Shown: positions 1-12,479 of the stretch, one piece after another | Layout: each line of letters opens with the position of its first letter | Numbering within the stretch: position 1 is the first letter of the stretch | Origin: Fasciola hepatica | Taxonomy: Eukaryota; Platyhelminthes; Trematoda; Plagiorchiida; Fasciolidae | Length of the DNA: 64,000 nucleotides | Reading direction: 5' to 3' | Assembly: GCA_948099385.1 (NCBI GenBank) | Contig: CANUEZ040000047.1 | Coordinates: 28,166,501-28,230,500, forward strand | Notes under the pieces: model-generated | Told to the model about the DNA's origin: nothing | The model's input: the letters and a program-made list of their open reading frames with translations, nothing else | The model's database searches: none | Translations under genes and position numbers: made by a program

Positions 1-96
1 CTGCTTGCCTGGCGACGGGAAGTGCTTAAAGTCCGGGAATAAAGTCCTGTGTGGAAAATAGAGTGAGTAAATACCGAGACATAACATCGCTGTTCA
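1..96 (+). mobile_element. 3' end of a Gypsy-type LTR (remnant)
   Basis: The first bases hold an AATAAA at about 39-44 and finish in CA at 95-96, directly before a primer-binding-site-like sequence. This is how the R/U5 end of a Ty3/Gypsy 5' LTR looks. The rest of the LTR would lie left of the window and I see no second copy to pair with it. No gag follows, so the element is a decayed scrap. The call rests mainly on the neighbouring primer-binding site. Confidence 0.4.
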
Positions 97-97
97 A

Positions 98-124
98 ATT
101 GGTGACCCACGGGTTTTCTGAACC
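98..124 (+). other. Primer-binding site resembling tRNA-Trp 3' end complement
   Basis: The stretch starts with TTGGTGACCC and continues with a diverged run ending in TTTTCTGAACC. The complement of a tRNA-Trp 3' end starts TGGTGACCCC and goes on to GATTTGAAC, so both the first ten bases and the T-arm part fit with a few changes. Priming by tRNA-Trp is known for the CsRn1 group of Gypsy elements, which suits the Gypsy relics elsewhere in this window. The match is by eye from memory of tRNA-Trp. Confidence 0.45.
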
Positions 125-1950
125 AATTTCTAGGATGCCATCTTAAAAAGTTTACCTCATTATACCAAATAAGTCACCTGCAGTGTAAAAGGTTCGTTCC
201 AACCATGAATCGTTTACCACCTCACCAGCCGCATAGCCAGTTCTTGGGTATTGTCCAGTATTATTCGTAATGTTTAAACATAATTTAGTGTTTACTTAGA
301 ATAAAATTACTGCTGAACGCTTACGGTGATTTCTGGGGCTTCCATTGCCATAGAAACACTAGAAACAACCCGCACAGTAGTCTTGGCCTGTTTGACTACC
401 TGGGACGGGGAGTGACCTTCTGAATTGTCTGATTACTGTAAAACTGGAGAAGTGATATTACTACTGATGCTGCCGATCCGTCCTTCACCATGGGATAAGC
501 TTCAAGGCTCTGCTTCCATCATTATTGCTCTCAAGGCTTCTTTGTGACGTCTCCGAATCGTAGTTCTTGAATGTCCACGAACATACCTACGTTTTACTTA
601 TCGTCTCATTGTAGGACAAAATTACCGTCAACGAGAAAGTGTAATCTATGAGACATTTCTGGTTCAGTTCGTCTGCCGTGCCAATTATTTTCACAGTTAA
701 ACGCAATGCGGACGTCTGTAAGCATCGATTGACTGATCAGTCCAAGAAGACTTGCATCTATATTTATTGAGTATCAATAGTCAATACCATATGGACCCCC
801 AGTAGCAAAACTTACAACCATAATGCTTTATCATTGATATGGGGAAGGAAGGTAATGTATTTTGTTAGCGGCTTACCTCTAATGATTCACGCGACAAGAT
901 GGCGGATACCAATAACTCAAACTGACGCGGTAAATGACTACAACAGTGAATCATAAGGAATGTAGTCAATTTAAATAAAACCCGACATTATCTTCCGTAA
1001 AGATTATTTTACAAGTATGACAATGAAAACCAACAGAAACCATGGCAAATAAAGAAGTACAGTGTAACATTTAAGTGAATCTGCGAAACACTGCGACTTT
1101 TAGCGGGACAAAAAGAATCCAATTTGGGCATAATTCAGCAACCGCATTAAACCGCCAACAATTTTTTCAGCTGGAAGTAGATATTAAAGTACAGTTCCTA
1201 GGGTACCTTTTGGGGATGTTTTGACGCCCTCGGGTGCTAACCCGGCGACGATTCTTTAAACGTTGTATTTAACTATAGACGTTTTTATATTTCTCCTTTT
1301 TATTTCAAAATATTTCCTTCTATCCCACTTTATAAGCGTTTTTCGGAGGCGTAAAGGGAGTTAAAGGGAGACTGGAGACAATTTCACAGTGACAGTGGAA
1401 TGATAGAGTAAGTGGAAAAGTAATTTCGGGGAAAGCGGAGGAAATAAAAGTTTATGAACAATATTCCATAGGATCGGTTCTAAACCACTCAAGAACTGGT
1501 CGTCCTGACAGCACAAATCAGCGTAATCCAGTACTGAATCGACTCGAAAACCAGCCGAAAATCGATCGGCTTCCGAGCGGTTTCGCTACATGGCGCCAAA
1601 TCAAATCGAACCAGGGTGGAGGACTGTAGGCCGACATCAACGGTAGTCCATTTTCTTGCATCTATGAGCCCCTGCTTCTCATGTTGCTTCGACGTCCTGG
1701 AATCCTTTCTTGTTTGTCGGCGGACGGAAGTTTAAGTCACGTGATATTTGTCGGGTAGCCATCGGAGATAGCAGCAAGAGCAACATTTTGACAGTATAAA
1801 GCCTCTGCTACCAGCACACTCACTCGTTATGCAAAAGTCTAGTCACCCGAATGTCAGCTGTCTTGTAAGGAAATAGAAATAAAAGTGGTCTAAGAACCAT
1901 CAAGGAGCTGTGGGCTAAAGATCAATGGGAAAAATGAAAAATGAGCAGAA
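125..1950. other. No gene recognised
   Basis: This stretch is moderately AT-rich, has stops in all frames and no motif I recognise. It follows a Gypsy primer-binding site, so part may be decayed leader or gag of that element, but I cannot show this. Confidence 0.5.
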
Positions 1951-2428
1951 AAAAGTCGGGAAGGAAGTCCTTCCGAGTGCTATCCACTATCAGAAAGGCA
2001 TTCCTGAAACACATGTATCCACGCAAAGTCCACCTTATTATAAGAACGATGAAAGTATCTACTGTCACCACGTCTACAGAAAGTTTATTTCAGTCGTTTA
2101 GTACTCTGCATGGGAAGAAAGGGGCTCTGATATTCTTGTTGGCCCTTTGGCTTAACAGACTTCAGCTCATACCCCCGGAGGGTGGAGTTTCTACCACGGA
2201 CAAACAATGACTTGTTCTTTCTCGAAAAATCTTTCAGTCCCTTCATTGTTTCTATTAGGTCTCCGCTCGCACGTCCACGCTAGAGCTAGAACAGATTCGG
2301 TTATGCCAGTCTGTCCTCGTACTCTAGTCCTTTTGGACCGAAGATCTTTCCTGTGAGCCTCCTTTGGAGGCTCTCCAGTGTGTGGGTCTCCCTTACTAAC
2401 TGAGGAAATCAGGCCTGGACTACGCACT
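1950..2428 (-). pseudogene. LINE-C reverse transcriptase C-terminal region
   Basis: In the minus-strand frame that continues the RT, residues such as HTLESLQRRLTGKIFG, RGDLIETMKGLK and the closing DFAWIHVF are visible. This is the usual tail of CR1-like reverse transcriptases, in which a short C-terminal domain follows the palm and thumb. At least two in-frame stops interrupt it. It is the downstream half of the RT split by the R400 insertion. Confidence 0.7.
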
Positions 2429-2852
2429 GTAGGTGAAGTTGTAGCTACCTGGAGATGACTGAGTTTTAATGCGTAAATTCATGACCGAAAACTACCGTAG
2501 ACAAACATAACCAATTAGCACTCAGCTCTAAGCAGTTTGTATGTTGTTCGGTGCCACAGGGCTGTGCGTTGTTTGTCTGCTTGTTGTAAGGACAGTTTGT
2601 TTCCGCCAATTGAAAAACCTCGTTTTTGACTGCTCTGCTTGCGGACGGTTGAACGTTTAACTCCCTTAGCTAGTATTACGTCCGACATGGCTCCCCAACG
2701 TGAAAGTGAACGACATTGCTTCAACGCAAAACGTCGTTCACCTATTCCACCGACTTTTACAGTCTTTTGCAGGCGTCGGAACTTTTGGCTTGTTGCCCGT
2801 TCCATAGGCCTTCCTCGGGACCTAATTAGTACCTGGTATCTGGAGTAATAAA
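2428..2852 (+). repeat. R400 dispersed repeat, copy 1 (SINE-like)
   Basis: This roughly 425-bp block interrupts LINE-C and is repeated, diverged but collinear, at 57755-58730. Shared landmarks are TGTAGCTACC near the start, GTTCGGTGCCA in the middle, CGACTTTTAC and CGGAACTTTTGGCTTGTTGCC late, and a tail in AATAAA. It codes for nothing I can recognise. I see no convincing tRNA head or pol III boxes, so SINE-like is a guess from length, lack of coding and A-rich tail. Confidence 0.6.
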
Positions 2853-3810
2853 GGGTCGCTCTAGTGCAATGCAAAAGAGTACCATGACCCTAGGGTCCCT
2901 TGATGACATTGTTCTTCGCATTTGGCACATGACTTTGTTTGCTATGTTGTGTGCTGTCATACAACGCCCCGAGGGCTTAAAATTACTTGTTACAACCATC
3001 TCCAATGCCCGGATCTCATCCTTCTGTGCCATTGGTTCCAGGTTTCCCTGGTCCAGGTAGCGGGTCCCTCCAGCAGTCGTGTACATTGCCCCAGGTTTAG
3101 AGGTAGGTCACAGGCTACCTTCCAGTTGTAGATAGCGTCCAGGTCCTCCTGAATCTGGGTGGATTCTGGAGATCCCAGAACATTCACGTCGCCAGCGAAC
3201 AGAATACGTGGTGACCGGAGAACACTCGATAGGCCATTCACATTTATCAGGAAAAGTACTGGTACCAAAACTGATCCCTGCAGTACCCCACAGATTGCCG
3301 TCACCATTGTGGACTTGGCGTCCTCAACTTCAACTTGGAACCGACCAAAGCAAACATAGGCTTGTGACCAGCTCATTAGGCCTGTAGCCACTTTCATCCC
3401 ACCTAGTTTGTGCAACAACAGCTTGTGGTTCACTCTGTTGAAGGCTTTGGGAGAATCAAGGTGACACACTTCATCTTTATCACCTTGGTCCAGTCTCCTA
3501 GTTGCCTCATCAAGGAAGCTCAGGAGGCTGCTGAGGCAGGACTTTCCTCTTGTGAATCCATGGTGTTCGCTTGCAACCAGGTTATTACATCTAGTTGCCT
3601 CATCAGTGCAGTTCTGATGACTCTGTCTATCGTTTTTCATACTACCGATAGAAGACTTACAGTCCGATAGTTCGCCACGTCGTCGCTTCCACCAATTTCG
3701 TGAATTCGTACGACTTACTCTGCCTTCGGTTCAGCAAGCCATTGTACCTCCCTGAGGGATTTGTTAAACAGCCTAGCCGAAGGTCGTGCAAGCATTCTGG
3801 CCGGCGGCTT
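2853..3810 (-). pseudogene. LINE-C reverse transcriptase, palm region
   Basis: The minus strand from about 3640 reads through KAFNRVNHKLLLHKLGGMKV, then GVLQGSVLVPVLFLINVNGL and LFAGDVNVLGS. These are RT blocks of the CR1/jockey type; the catalytic FADD appears as FAGD, so one of the two metal-binding aspartates is lost. Downstream NFKPSGRC and MRRTMSSRDPRV mark the thumb. It was an RNA-templated DNA polymerase for target-primed integration and is now dead. Confidence 0.75.
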
Positions 3811-3989
3811 TAGGATTGCCATGTCTGGCTTTTACCCTCCTGTGCCCGGGCTGCACTGCTTTTCCATCACGGTTGTAAGCCCCTTCTTCAGATTCAGCTT
3901 AGAGAAGCTACTTCATCTGTCAAGCGTAGTAAGTTGCTACTGATATCCCACCACATTTCTTCCAAGCTGCCCTCCGTATCCCAAACTAG

Positions 3990-4900
3990 CAACTTTGCCG
4001 TCTCTGTCGGACACTCTTCATCCAATCTCATGAGGGACCTTCGTCACTTATCTGGGGGTCCCCTTCTGACGGGGGAACCAGAACCTGATGATTCCTTGGT
4101 CACTGTTCCCTAGAGCGGCATCAATTCGAAATTCATCTACTTCTGGTGAAAATTTGGAAATAACTAGATCAGTTATACCTGGGATCTCACCCACCCTACA
4201 TCTCGAGTGCTGGTGGATGTGCTATATTATTGCCTTCTCCTGAATGTGGTCAGGCCACCTCTGACCAAATGACCTCGCCGGCGCTGAATATGCTTGCCAG
4301 TCTATCTCCGGTGCTTCAAGATCCCCCAGGACTAAATTCATTTCTGCTTTTCTGGTTAATAGTGCCAGGTATTCTAGAGTGCACTCACCTCCCTCCGCGT
4401 CAGAGGGTAGGCTCCTGTTGACACACACTAGCGCCACCCACTTCGGATTTTCATTTGCGCTGTCACTGCCTGTATACTGAGGGTCACATGCCTATTGCTT
4501 TCTTTCTGAGATATGTGCTGATATATTACCAACAGTACTCCTCCTCCAATTATTCCATCTTCACGGTCGGTTCTGTGGACATCCGATCCCTCCGGACATA
4601 CTGGACTCAATCTACCACTCTCACGCGGTCAGGTGATTGCTATGAAGCCATTCCCTCAGACTCAACCGCAATTTTTCCCTATTTATTACATATAGTGCAA
4701 ACAATACACTGCAACTCTACTATTCCTCCTTTGCCGTTGTTCTTCCCGGAGGCAATGCATTTGTTTCGCACTCGAGCTCTAATCCCGAGTGCTCCCACGT
4801 TCTTCGCTTCACTGGGGCCTGTGAGTTGTGGTTCACTGATAATCGTACTCACCACTACTTTCTATGGGGTATTTTCCAACACCTGATCAATTTTTGGGAC
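3990..4900 (-). pseudogene. LINE-C endonuclease domain
   Basis: On the minus strand GGGVLLVIYQ (about 4540) and LVLGDLEAPEIDWQAYSA (about 4330) correspond to the GGGVAL and GDFN-P-DW blocks of APE-type endonucleases of CR1-like LINEs. This enzyme nicks target DNA to prime reverse transcription. The GDFN block has E in place of N, and frame changes separate the parts. Confidence 0.65.
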
Positions 4901-5019
4901 TGGGTCCTATATGCGGCGATCTGTATGAGATGCGCTTTAGAAGATGACGAGTGGAATGGCCGTGTCTCCTCCAATAGTTAGGTTGATGCGGACATTTCCG
5001 TTTCTCGACAGCCCGTTGT

Positions 5020-5270
5020 GACCTAACAGGATCGTGAATTATCCCGTTCTAGTCCAGTACCTCCTATGGAATTTATACTGGTTCTATCCGCCATGGCAAG
5101 GAACTCATCTCGATGCTTGGAGTTCTCAAATTTCACCAGGGCAGGTCTGTCCCGTGCTTGTCTATCAGCTCTTGGTCTCCATCTATCTGGGCGTAGTATC
5201 CTCTTGATAAGGGCATGCATGGTACCCCAACCTGTCTTAGTATCTCGTTAGCCCGCTGTAGCAGATTTTA
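5020..5270 (-). pseudogene. LINE-C ORF1 C-terminal remnant
   Basis: A 65-residue minus-strand reading contains ILRPDRWRPRA, RPALVKFENSKHRDEFLA. This matches the style of the RNA-binding ORF1 protein of CR1/jockey elements, in which an RRM-like and a short C-terminal domain end in RP-LV-F-----RDE-L. The PHD-like N-terminal half seen in other LINEs of this window is not visible here. Confidence 0.5.
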
Positions 5271-8200
5271 ATTTTTTGCCACGTCTCTCTGCAAAATGGT
5301 TCCACAAAGTTGCATCTCCCATACATTGACTGGATCAATGGCATGAGTCTGCCCAATCGCTAGGTTAACAACTGCAACGGGAAAAATCGAATCTCCACAT
5401 TCTCCATCCATCTCCACTGTCGGAAAATCCAACTCGTGCATAAGAAATCAGTCAAGGTCCCACATTGAGAAATAGCACAATGGGTGAACTAATTAAAGAA
5501 AGATGGGAACATAAAAGAAAACTAAGTGAAGTAAAGAAAAAAGGGGTCAGTAAAGAAAGAAAAAAGAAGGCGAGCGAAAGAGCAACCGAAAAGCAGAATA
5601 AAGAATAGGAAGGAGAATAACTAAGTAGAGAAAAAAAGGAAAATACGCAAACAGAATTAAGGATAAAGGATTGTCTGAAAGCTCGAAGGCTAATTTGAGC
5701 CTCAGGGAAAATTTACTAGAACTCAAGGTAGAAAAAATCGGTGCTACAACCAGGACACAATGCAATAGAAATAACTGAACCCCAACTGAGTTCAGCTCAG
5801 GGAGCCAAAGGAAGCGGGCAGGAGGTCATGACCCTAATTTTGACCGCCGCTTATACATTGTAAGGAACGGAAAAATGTAAGGTCAAGGTTCAACGTGAGA
5901 CCCCAACTTTGTCCTTTTTTTCAGGAGCCCATCCCCGTAAAAGGGGTGCACAAAGCTCGTTCAGGTGGAAGAAAACATTTTCTATCATCTTAACCAATCG
6001 GACTAGTCAATTTCAGCCAATTAAATTAGACTGTATTTTATTTCCGATAGCGACTGTCCGTCTGTTCAGTCACTGACAGATTAGGAATCGAACACGTAAC
6101 CACGAGGCTATCCGGGCTGGCTCTCAAAGGTTTGTTGAACATCTACACTACAGATTGACCCATTCTTGGTCCCATCAGCGACCAATTGCTAAACTGATCT
6201 CCCAATAGATCTATAATAATATTTCGGCCTGCTACTAATTCTAAAAGATGACTTCTACCTTGTTAATCTAGTTCATTCTCGGCCAATCCACTCCCCCGAT
6301 GAACAAATAAAAGGCGTTTTAGCCATTTTTAAGATTGAATATTACAGAAATGTACATTAAATTGATCGTCCAGGTCCGTTTGTTTGACCGGTTTTTTATT
6401 GTGTTCCTCCGCAGGTGTCTAAATTGGCAGAGAATTAGTTTAAAAGTAGGAAGTTACCATAAAACCTGGTCTACACTTTAGATTCTTGGCTGTGTCGTTT
6501 AGCCACTGTCACATAGCCGTGTTCACAACTGCTGGGCCTGTAAAACCGATTTTTCTTTCAGTTATACGAAGATCTGTGACTTACCAAAGGTGAAGGCACG
6601 CACTACCTTTCACTTGAAAGCATTTTCAACGAACTTTAAGTACCGTTTCGAATAGTGTCTAACATCTCGTGCGGTATTCTTTACTCGGAACGTTATCATT
6701 AGTGTTAAATCTGTTAACCTCCATCATATACCGTTTCTCAGAGTGGGAAGTACTGTTTTAGTATCTAATATAAAACGATATTGGTAAATCATATACTCTG
6801 TATAAAAAGCTGCAAGCTGTTCAAAAATAAACGTGCAAACCTTCATCGGTTAGCTAAAATTTGGATTGAAGTTGCACAGTTCTCCTTTTTACACGTCATA
6901 TTTGTGCCCTATTTGAAGTGATGTAATAAGATCTTTTACGAGCACGGATGCGAGGAAGTATTATTGATGGGATTGTGGGAGACAAACGTCGGTGTTGATT
7001 AACGTTATTCTTTCGAATGAAATCAAGTACTAGTTTTTCATTACTATGAATTCGCTCTAAATATACAAACATTTAATAACCGTTCTTGGTTGTTATTGAT
7101 GAAATCAACTAAACAACCTTTAATTAGGCTGACATTACACTGCGCTGGTTGGCAATGGTCGACCACAAAATGTTCTGATATTCATGTTATCAGCAGTTAT
7201 ATACTAATTTCTAAATGACTACTTAGTGTGAAAAAGTGAGTTCCTTTTTTCGTTGAATTTCTATAAATGGAATGCGAAGTGTTCCCTTTCTATGACTCAC
7301 TTATTAACCGCAACCGAGAAGCACCGAAGATTATAGAAGAACAGTTGAGTACGGTATAAATAGCACACTTATTGAGGTTGGTAGCCCTTAAGAATTGTGG
7401 GTTCGTTGAGTGAACTGATGGATGGCTGAATAGTGTTGAGTTTGCTGTGAAAAAGAGACACCTAAATGGTCACTTAAAGTAATGAACCACCCCGTTGTAA
7501 GTTGCCTTTGTTAACGAATTGATTAACTAATTTGGAAATAAAATTACGTTTACACTTGCAATATCTAAGCTTAACTGTTTGGAAAGCAGGCAGATTGTCA
7601 TGAAAAGACTAATCAGAGAAGCCTTACTGTCAGACACGAATCGGGTCTTTTTATCCATAAGGCGATAAAGATAATATTGAGTACCGTTTCGTGAAACAGA
7701 ATGGCGCATTTATCGCTTTATGGGATAGTTGCTAAAGAGAATTTATAGTAATATCTATGAGTCAGTTAAAAACGTACACAATGAAATGAGTTTTCGAATA
7801 ACTGTCATCTAATCGTGGAGTCCTATGTTCCATACTTTACTGATGAGCTGCGTACTCTCAATGCGCAATAAACTTGGTTGTCCTCGGCTTTCAGCGGTTC
7901 CCAAGGCTAACAGTAGCGGAATTCAAACACACAGAACATATAAGACCAACAAGTTTGAGATTGAGGACATGTTACAATTAACAGGAAGTACTTGTTTGCT
8001 TTTCTAATAATAAAATCACTTGAGGGCTGGTAACTAGAGGCAAGATAAAATGCTGAGCAAGAATATAGCACTCTCTGGCGATAAAGTTGTAACTATTAGC
8101 CTTTCTGCCTGGGTACACTTTCACCGTTTCACGAATATCGTATCACAGTGCGGTTTTTCACGTCGGGATTCATTGTTTTTGAAAACTACCGATACTCTTG

Positions 8201-8850
8201 TGCATATGTATGCCCGCTGCAACACAGACGATGGGGAGATCACCTTATTGAGGATAGGAAGAAAACAGACATCGGAGGACTTTATTGCACTTGACTGCGC
8301 GAGTGTGCTTTAGTGTGAAGGTGTGCATTGCCCCAACATTGACTGACGGGGTCGTTGACAGAAGTGTGTTGGGGGTGTGCGAATCACCAGTACTGGAGGG
8401 GCTTTAGAACATCTACCAACGCGTGGGACTTATCATTGGGGAAGTCACGAAACTTTAGCAAATTGCTATGGAAATTTGTTTATTCAATTTTCGCTACCAG
8501 CCAATGTCCCCTTGGACTCCCCTTGCTTTCTAGTGCTAATAAAGAGGTAAAGCAAATCATGCTAAATGCTACACTATACGCGCAAAATATTGTGCACCGG
8601 ATAATTGCAGTTACTTTGTATTCTACCAGAGAGAACAAAGATAATCATCATCCATCTCTGTTTGACAGCTTGATAAGGCTGAATCCATCCGCTTAGCATT
8701 AAAAACATGGTGACACGATGCGGTTGCCGATGAGCATTTGAAAAAAATGACGGCTTTAGAGAGGTTACAGTGTTTGATATGCTGTGAGTGGTAATCGGTG
8801 GCATGCTGGAAGATGAAAATTGGAAGTACTGTCCGAAGGTGGGGGACAGC
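5271..8850. other. No gene recognised
   Basis: Open frames here are short and unlike any family I know. 5500-5660 is a purine-rich simple stretch. 6300-7800 is AT-rich with no coding signal. An 87-codon plus-strand frame at 8050-8313 and a 113-codon frame at 8355-8696 show no recognisable motif and I do not call them genes. Confidence 0.5.
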
Positions 8851-10990
8851 TCGGCCCTTGCCAGTTTGGATGTTACGGCAACCCCAGTGGAGATGGACTG
8901 GAAGCCTTCGGAGGTCCAAGGACATCTGCCAGCGTTGTGCTCACCAATAGGGGCGACCGGTGCAAAAACAAGCCATCATCTCGGGATTTCCCCCTGAGAA
9001 CTAGACAGAAGTAAACAGTGAGGGACGCCTAGGTGGTGAAGCAAACGCCGTGGTGTTACGTACCAACGCAAGTAGTATTGGAAACGAGTGAATAGGGAGG
9101 AGCAAAAGGCGTCCATAGTTGCTTTTACGGAAAATTTGCTCTCTGAAGATGACCATGTAATGGTAATATTACAAAATTAGTTCGGTGTCTATAGGCAGGA
9201 CAGGGAGCATGACTGCGTAGAGGGGGGGGGGTGGCCGTCCTCATTGGGCAGGTGAAAACCCTCTGGAATCGCGGACCAAGGTTTGTACTGGAAATATAGA
9301 ACTGTGCACGGTTATGCTCACAATCCCGAACAGAAAGGTTAATGTGGTCTGTGTTTATAAGGTCCCGGGTGAAAACCGAGATGAAGACATTCAACTTCGC
9401 CATGCACCTACTGTGCTAGTTAAGGAGGCTAACAAGGCCCTCGTGGTTGAAGACTTCAACCTACTACACACAGACTTAGTAGTTGAGACACTTACCCAGG
9501 GAGCCCAAGGGGAGGGTTATCTACAATGGCTACACTCGAACGCTGTGTTCCAACACATGAGAGAGGACATCAGATATAAGACTGTCCGTATGCCGACCTA
9601 GTTGAATCCAGTGATGACGAACCAGATCCTCTCTCCGTTGGGTGAGAGTGACTATGTTAGTGTCAGAATCACTCCTTGCTTGCTTCAACCCAATGTATCC
9701 TTGAGGTTGATTGGAAGCTTCACAAATATGGACATTCCTGGACTTCGCAATAGAGCGGTTGATCTTATGTGGGACAAACCGGACGATGCTAGTCCGGAAG
9801 GAGGCTGGCTGGTGATTAAATAATCTTCACTTACCCTACAAAACGAGCTTATTCCCCTGAAGGGTAGGAGGGATGAGGGCAAGCCGGTGTGGTAGGGGTC
9901 TAGAATGGGCAGGTCAGTTAGGAGTGGAAACCGTAGTTGGGCCCTCTACAAGTTTTTCTGGAGTCGCCAGGCTTGCATTCGCTATACCAAGCACAGAAAC
10001 TAGATGGTTGACCTCATGTGACCTGCCAGCTGTAAGTTTGGAAAGAATATGGACCAGTGTGTCAAAAGGCATCCAAAGAAATGCTTTAGCTACGGGCAGT
10101 CTAAGGGTTCTTTGAGAGATACAGTAGGACCGCCGACGGCCCATCATCATGGAGTGGTAGCAGACAACTGGAACGAAGCAGACGATCTGGATGATTATTT
10201 TAGTAGTGTGCACAGAATAGATAATTGTGTGCAGCTATGTTTTGAGGGGGCGACTCTCTCAACCGACATGACAGACTTGATTCTCTAAGAGAAAGTCGTT
10301 CGCAGACGTCTGGAAGGGTTGGATATCCATAAGTCTGCCGGGCCAAATGATATCCACCCTGCTGCCTTAAGGCCTTTGGCTGATATCCTATCCCTTCCAG
10401 TATATGTTATGTGGGGCCATCCTGGAGCATGGAAAATTACCACAGGACTGGAAAAAAGCAGCAATGGTAGCTGTACACAAAGGGAGAAACCTGAAATGGG
10501 CAACTACGGACCTGTTAGCTTAACCTGCATCTTATGCAAAGCTTTAGAGAAGATCATCCGGATGCACAACTGCGAACAACCACCAGAGAATCCGAAGTTT
10601 TGCCCAGCTCAGCACGGATTTCTAAAGAACAGGTGGTGCTTGACCAATCTCTTGAGCCTCCAAGACGAAGTTACTTGAATATTGAACAAAGGTAAACATG
10701 TAGAAGTACGTTACTTTGAATTAAGCAAAGCATTTGACTCTGTAAACCATCGGCTTCAACCAATCAAGTTTATCCCATTTAGTAGAAATGGCAGATTCAA
10801 GAATGGTTGATGGGCTTCCTTACCGGTGGGACGCTTTACTTGAGAGTAGGTGACAAGGACTCCAAACCACAGAACCTCACCCCTGGAGTAGTCTTGAAGT
10901 CTCTTGAAGTACTACACGGGTTCGAGGCTTTGAGCCCAATTGTCCCGGTTCTTTAGGAAATCTTTGATCTTCTGTCGGATTCACCGAGCT
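8850..10990 (+). pseudogene. LINE-A: CR1-like endonuclease and first half of RT
   Basis: Plus-strand pieces run in order. The endonuclease starts at about 9045 with TNASSIG, has VCVYKVPGENRDED at 9335-9385 and VEDFNLLHTDLV near 9450. A linker has MDIPGLRNRAVDLMWDKPDD at 9728-9790. The RT starts with DIHKSAGPNDIHPAALRPLA at 10322-10380 and goes on to CPAQHGFLKNRWC at about 10600. It continues with ELSKAFDSVNH near 10720 and decays at about 10990. Frames change many times. The later RT blocks are missing here because LINE-B sits in between; the 3' end resumes near 12480. Confidence 0.75.
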
Positions 10991-11039
10991 GAAACGAGAG
11001 TAAAAAGAAGCGGGGGAAGGGGCGGGGGTGGCAGCGAAA

Positions 11040-12377
11040 ACAAGATACATATAACCTCATTCAGTGTCACACTGTGGACAGTGTCTTAAGCTGAGTGGGG
11101 GTGCGGCATTCATGAACATATATGCGATAAAAGACAACTATTATTTTGACAAAGGGAATTATTGGGAGAGACCCAGGTAGAGGTCTAGCTTTTTCTTGAA
11201 GATAGTTTTGTTCTGCGAGAGAACAATATCTTCCGGAAGTGCATTCCACATGGTAATAACCCTATAGCTAAAAAAGTTAATCCTTATTGAAGTGCGTGGC
11301 CTCGGTTTGAAAACTTTTCTGCTGTGACCACGGAGAGAGGAGGCTGGACAGACGGAGAAGAAGCAATCGCTTTGACCTGTTTCAAAAAGGTGAAACATCA
11401 AAAGCAGATCACCTCTTACGCGTCTTACGTCAAGGGGATAGAGGTTGAGGAGTGAGAGGCGGACGGGATAAGGTATATGGGATAGACCACTTGCTGCCTT
11501 GGTGGAGGCCCGCTGAACCCTTTCTAGGATCTCACGGTCTCGGACAAGACCAGAGTGCACTATCTGACTACCGTACTCCAGCAGAGGTCGGATATAAGTG
11601 CCGAAAATTATGGGGAAATCATCCTTAAATATGCGCGGGAAGGACCTTCGAATCATGTTTAGAACTCGAAAGGCAGACTTGCTCGCAAGTTCGTGATGAT
11701 GAGAGAAGGATAAGTTACAATCTAACCAGAAACCGAGCACCTTGTGTCGGTCAACCCTTGGCAGAGTGGCTGCTCCATTAATGCAAAACGTGTGACCAGT
11801 CTCTGCCGAAAGACATGCTCACGCATTTGTCATCATTAACTGGGAGGTTCCAATCCTCGGACCAGCGTTTTGTTTCATAAACTGCAATTTGCAGGTCTTC
11901 AACGCTTGAACTCCAGAGGGTTACATCATCTGCGTACATGGCAATGTTCGCAGGAAGGGCTGTCGGTAGATCGTTTATATAGATCAGGAAAAGAGGACCT
12001 AAGACCGACCCTTGGGGGACCCCAGTTGTTACTGGGGAGGGTTGAGACAAAACATTCCCGACTTTAACCACAAAGGTGCGGTCGGTAAGGAAGCTACGTA
12101 GGATGGCCAACATGGAGCCTGTGATCCCGTATATCTGCAGCTTATAAAGAAGAGAGGCATGTGGGACCTTATCGAAGGCCTTAGCAAAATCGATGAATAC
12201 AGCGTGTGAGAGCTGGCCATCATCATAGGCTTTCGTTAGACTATCCATGACAGTAAGCATATTGGTGATGCATGACCTGCCAGGAAGAAACCCATGTTGG
12301 GACGGGGAGAGGATCTTATTTCTATGAGTACCGCAGGGTTCCTTTCTAGTCTCGTTACTATTTCTTTTGTTTATCAA
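11040..12377 (-). mobile_element. LINE-B: 5'-truncated CR1-like LINE inserted into LINE-A
   Basis: This minus-strand insertion holds RT from just before the HGFLPGRSC block to the 3' untranslated part. It is 5'-truncated near 12360, as expected for a LINE, and lies between the two halves of LINE-A in the opposite orientation. It is much better preserved than its host. Confidence 0.75.
11159..12377 (-). pseudogene. LINE-B reverse transcriptase, one frameshift
   Basis: The upstream frame (12377-11778) reads PSQHGFLPGRSCITNM, FIDFAKAFDKVPH, GVPQGSVLGPLFLIYINDLP and the intact catalytic YADDVTLW. The downstream frame (11740-11159) reads LGFWLDCNLSFSHH, YIRPLLEYGSQIV, LERVQRASTKAAS and MWNALPEDIV before the stop. 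One frame change at about 11740-11780 separates them; otherwise both halves are open and all catalytic residues are kept. N-terminal RT, endonuclease and ORF1 are absent through 5' truncation. Confidence 0.85.
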
Positions 12378-12479
12378 TGATTTGGCCCCAGTCCCACAGT
12401 CATTAGGCTTCTTCTTAACAGATGGTAGGAAGTTAGTCGGAGTTCAGGGGGAGGGGCGCTGAGCAGAGACGTGCTTACT

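Larger units (their letters stand above)
1950..5270 (-). mobile_element. LINE-C: decayed CR1-like non-LTR retrotransposon
   Basis: Read on the minus strand, the pieces come in the order expected for a CR1-like LINE: end of ORF1 (about 5270-5020), APE-type endonuclease (about 4900-3990), reverse transcriptase (about 3810-2853) and the RT C-terminal region (about 2428-1950). Frames shift several times and stops are frequent. The RT part is broken after an 'ALERP' motif by the R400 repeat and resumes on its other side at 'CVVQA', where related elements read on without a gap. No target duplication or tail is clear at the 3' end near 1950. Confidence 0.75.

Noticed and set aside
9220..9232. G-run as part of a G-quadruplex regulatory site
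   Set aside because: A single run inside decayed LINE-A endonuclease coding sequence, where GGG codons of the GGGVA block would be expected; no further G-runs at quadruplex spacing.
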